64,000 nucleotides of DNA from Chitinophaga sp. MM2321 (GTDB lineage Bacteria; Bacteroidota; Bacteroidia; Chitinophagales; Chitinophagaceae). The DNA is taken from assembly GCF_964033635.1 (NCBI RefSeq), contig NZ_OZ035533.1, positions 1,116,001 to 1,180,000 of the forward strand. The letters are read 5' to 3'. The notes beneath the pieces were generated by a model. The model did no database searches. It was not told where the DNA came from and worked only from the letters and a program-made list of their open reading frames with translations. The translations under genes and the position numbers were made by a program. Shown piece by piece: positions 62,239 to 64,000 of the stretch. Numbering within the stretch: position 1 is the first letter of the stretch; each line of letters starts with the position of its first letter.

Positions 62239-64000
62239 ATGAAATAGGAATGGAAGTTATTTTACTGAAAACAGGATGTTCCTCCTTTAAGAATGCCTTA
62301 ATCACCTTCACCCTTTTCTCTCCGTTATTCTTTATACTACATATTCCTGCCGCTGCCGGCAATACAAATGTTTCTGCATAATGATATACCACCGGCGGTT
62401 CATTGCCAACGGTTACCGTAATGGAAGTGCCTTCCACCAACATCAGAACAAGACAACAGCCTTTTGTATCGATGGTAATGGTGGTGTCAAACTCCAGTCT
62501 GTGGACGTCGTAAAAATGATCGGCATGCGTGGGCAGATGTATTAACTGCCAGTCTTTACCCTGCTCCGAAATAGTGGGCAGGGATATTAATTGCGCACTA
62601 ACAGCCGCGCCCTGTCTGCTGAAGTCGAGGTTATTAAATGCATGGCCGATGTTGATGGCTCTTAATTTACCATCAAGACCCGGCCGCAGCCAGTCATACA
62701 TTTTGAAAGTAAAAATGTACGGGGTGGCGCTGATCTCCAATACCATGTTATTGGCGCCTGCGCTATGCACCGTGCCATTGGGAATGAGAAAAAGTTCATG
62801 CTTCCGGGCTTTGTGTGGCTGTATGTAGGTATCTACTTCCAGCGGTATACCTTCGTCCCGGCTGTTTTCCAATTTTGTTCTGAGATCGCCGGTATCAATT
62901 CCTTCCTGGAAGCCAAGATATACTACCGCATCATCTTTGCAATCCAGGATATAATATGTTTCATCCTGGGTAATGGTTTCACCAAAGTTTTTCCGGATAT
63001 AATCCAGGGTGGGGTGGCATTGAATAGAGAGGTTGCCGCCATCAAAAGTATCCAGGAAATCGAACCGTATCGGAAACTCGTACCGGAAAATAGTTGCGTG
63101 CCGTCCCAGGATGGCTTCATGTCGGTAGTACATCAGCCATTCAAAAGGGATCTCCAGTATGTTGCCGCTGCTTTCCAACAACACGCCATTTTCAGGAACA
63201 ATCATTTCAAACGACCAGGCATAATTAACAGCCGATTTGTCCAGTCCGGCGATATGTTCTTTCATCCATTGTCCGCCCCAGGCGCCCGGTTCAAACCAGG
63301 GCCGCACGCGGAAGGAGGAGTGACTGATGCGGTCTATTCCTGCAAGCAGATCTGTGCTGAACATCCAGGAAACGTTTTCGGGCCATTGGGTATCCGCCAT
63401 CACCGTGATCCTGTGCAGCAATGTTTGCTTGTATGCATTCAGTACAACCCAGTCTACGAAATAAAAGCGTTTATACGTGGCCGTTGCAGTATCTTTTCTG
63501 TTGCTGCCGAAGTTGTTTGCAGTGCCTGCGCGCATCCGGTATTGCAGTTCGTTTTTGGGTATATCAAGATATACCAGGGGGGCATGCGGATGTGTAAGTG
63601 TGGCACCTGTGCCTATTACAATGTTAAGGTCAGCTGTTTGGTCAAATGGGAGGGAAGACAGCTTTTCCATGTCGAAAAAGGCCGTTATATCCAATGTGCA
63701 CTTTGTGCCCCACACATCTCCTTCACTGCCTGTAAATGGCGCTACCAGCTGTTGTATGGACGCTGCGTCTTTTTGTAACGCTGCTGTGTAGTGCCAGGTA
63801 ACTTTTAATCCCAGCAGGTTGAATTGCTGCGCCAGCGACGCCTGAACGGTATGCCAGTATATACCCACATAACCATCTATCAGGACCAGCTTTTGCGTGG
63901 CCATCCATGCGGCCAGTGAGGGGTAGCCGGTATGTATCTGGTTGTTGCCAAGCGGATGAAAAGGATAGATGTCATACCCATCTTCCTTCTTCTCTGTCAT
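62219..64000 (-). CDS. class I mannose-6-phosphate isomerase with N-terminal kinase-like domain, possibly 5' partial
   Basis: 593 aa reaching the right edge of the window. An ATG lies exactly at the edge, and no stop is visible before it, so the start is not certain. The N-terminal 230 residues look like a uridine-kinase-type alpha/beta domain with a degenerate P-loop (LVLIDGYVGIYWHT instead of GxxGxGKS/T). The C-terminal phosphomannose isomerase part has zinc ligands in LSIQCHPT, in QDETYYIL and in IPNGTVHSAG. The enzyme links mannose-6-phosphate and fructose-6-phosphate. It overlaps the sugar porter gene by 20 bp and suits the upstream mannan locus. Confidence 0.85.
   Translation of the reverse strand: MTEKKEDGYDIYPFHPLGNNQIHTGYPSLAAWMATQKLVLIDGYVGIYWHTVQASLAQQFNLLGLKVTWHYTAALQKDAASIQQLVAPFTGSEGDVWGTKCTLDITAFFDMEKLSSLPFDQTADLNIVIGTGATLTHPHAPLVYLDIPKNELQYRMRAGTANNFGSNRKDTATATYKRFYFVDWVVLNAYKQTLLHRITVMADTQWPENVSWMFSTDLLAGIDRISHSSFRVRPWFEPGAWGGQWMKEHIAGLDKSAVNYAWSFEMIVPENGVLLESSGNILEIPFEWLMYYRHEAILGRHATIFRYEFPIRFDFLDTFDGGNLSIQCHPTLDYIRKNFGETITQDETYYILDCKDDAVVYLGFQEGIDTGDLRTKLENSRDEGIPLEVDTYIQPHKARKHELFLIPNGTVHSAGANNMVLEISATPYIFTFKMYDWLRPGLDGKLRAINIGHAFNNLDFSRQGAAVSAQLISLPTISEQGKDWQLIHLPTHADHFYDVHRLEFDTTITIDTKGCCLVLMLVEGTSITVTVGNEPPVVYHYAETFVLPAAAGICSIKNNGEKRVKVIKAFLKEEHPVFSKITSIPISYAATQQ

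Noticed and set aside
62765..63778. 337-aa frame antisense to mannose-6-phosphate isomerase
   Set aside because: Shadow frame; the minus-strand isomerase has clear zinc ligands and family motifs.

Overview
The window looks like a Bacteroidota chromosome, most likely a Chitinophaga-like member of the Chitinophagaceae. The signs are two SusC/SusD polysaccharide utilisation loci, a hybrid two-component regulator, promoters of the TTTG-N19-TAnnTTTG type, mostly weak Shine-Dalgarno sequences, and lipoproteins with Bacteroidota-style lipoboxes. No rRNA, tRNA, insertion sequence or CRISPR array was seen.

Region 1 (1-4930) holds the end of a flavin/iron-sulfur oxidoreductase, two tandem paralogous SAM-dependent methyltransferases and a solitary Cas6-type endoribonuclease. 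It is followed by about 1 kb of non-coding DNA.

Region 2 (about 5830-30686) is a co-directional, largely overlapping or tightly spaced locus for an extracellular contractile injection system (eCIS, of the Afp/PVC/MAC kind). In order it encodes a DUF4255 cap or terminator-like protein, an unknown 189-aa protein, one sheath, two tube proteins, a DUF5908 small protein, a LysM baseplate hub, a VgrG-like spike, a PAAR tip, gp25, baseplate J, an S74-type fibre, a 63-aa small protein, a Pvc12-like baseplate protein and a tape-measure protein. Next comes an accessory block: a Sec-exported membrane-anchored protein, two lipoproteins, and three cargo candidates. One candidate carries a DUF4157/eCIS-core domain with HELTH. 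The three share FFxP-type leaders, and two share a QRKCAHCEEEEK motif. A Pvc15-like AAA+ ATPase closes the locus.

Region 3 (31252-43552) is a small beta-mannan-type utilisation locus: SusC, SusD, two IPT/TIG surface lipoproteins, a strong terminator, a hybrid two-component regulator and a GH26 mannanase lipoprotein. An AlkA-type DNA glycosylase with a probable leaderless promoter and a convergent PH-domain membrane protein separate it from the next locus.

Region 4 (45230-57878) is a second glycan locus: a Tat-exported GH116 enzyme, an SGNH hydrolase lipoprotein whose catalytic blocks occur in circularly permuted order, an exported (alpha/alpha)6-barrel protein of unknown specificity, a second SusC/SusD pair and a Tat-exported FAD oxidoreductase. 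It ends in a strong terminator.

Region 5 (58125-64000, minus strand) holds a GNAT acetyltransferase, a MocR-type regulator with a consensus promoter, a pentapeptide-repeat protein, an MFS sugar porter and a two-part class I mannose-6-phosphate isomerase. The last two overlap and would suit entry of mannose released by the GH26 locus into central metabolism. The strongest items for follow-up are the permuted SGNH hydrolase, the eCIS cargo/lipoprotein block with its shared leaders, and the isolated Cas6.
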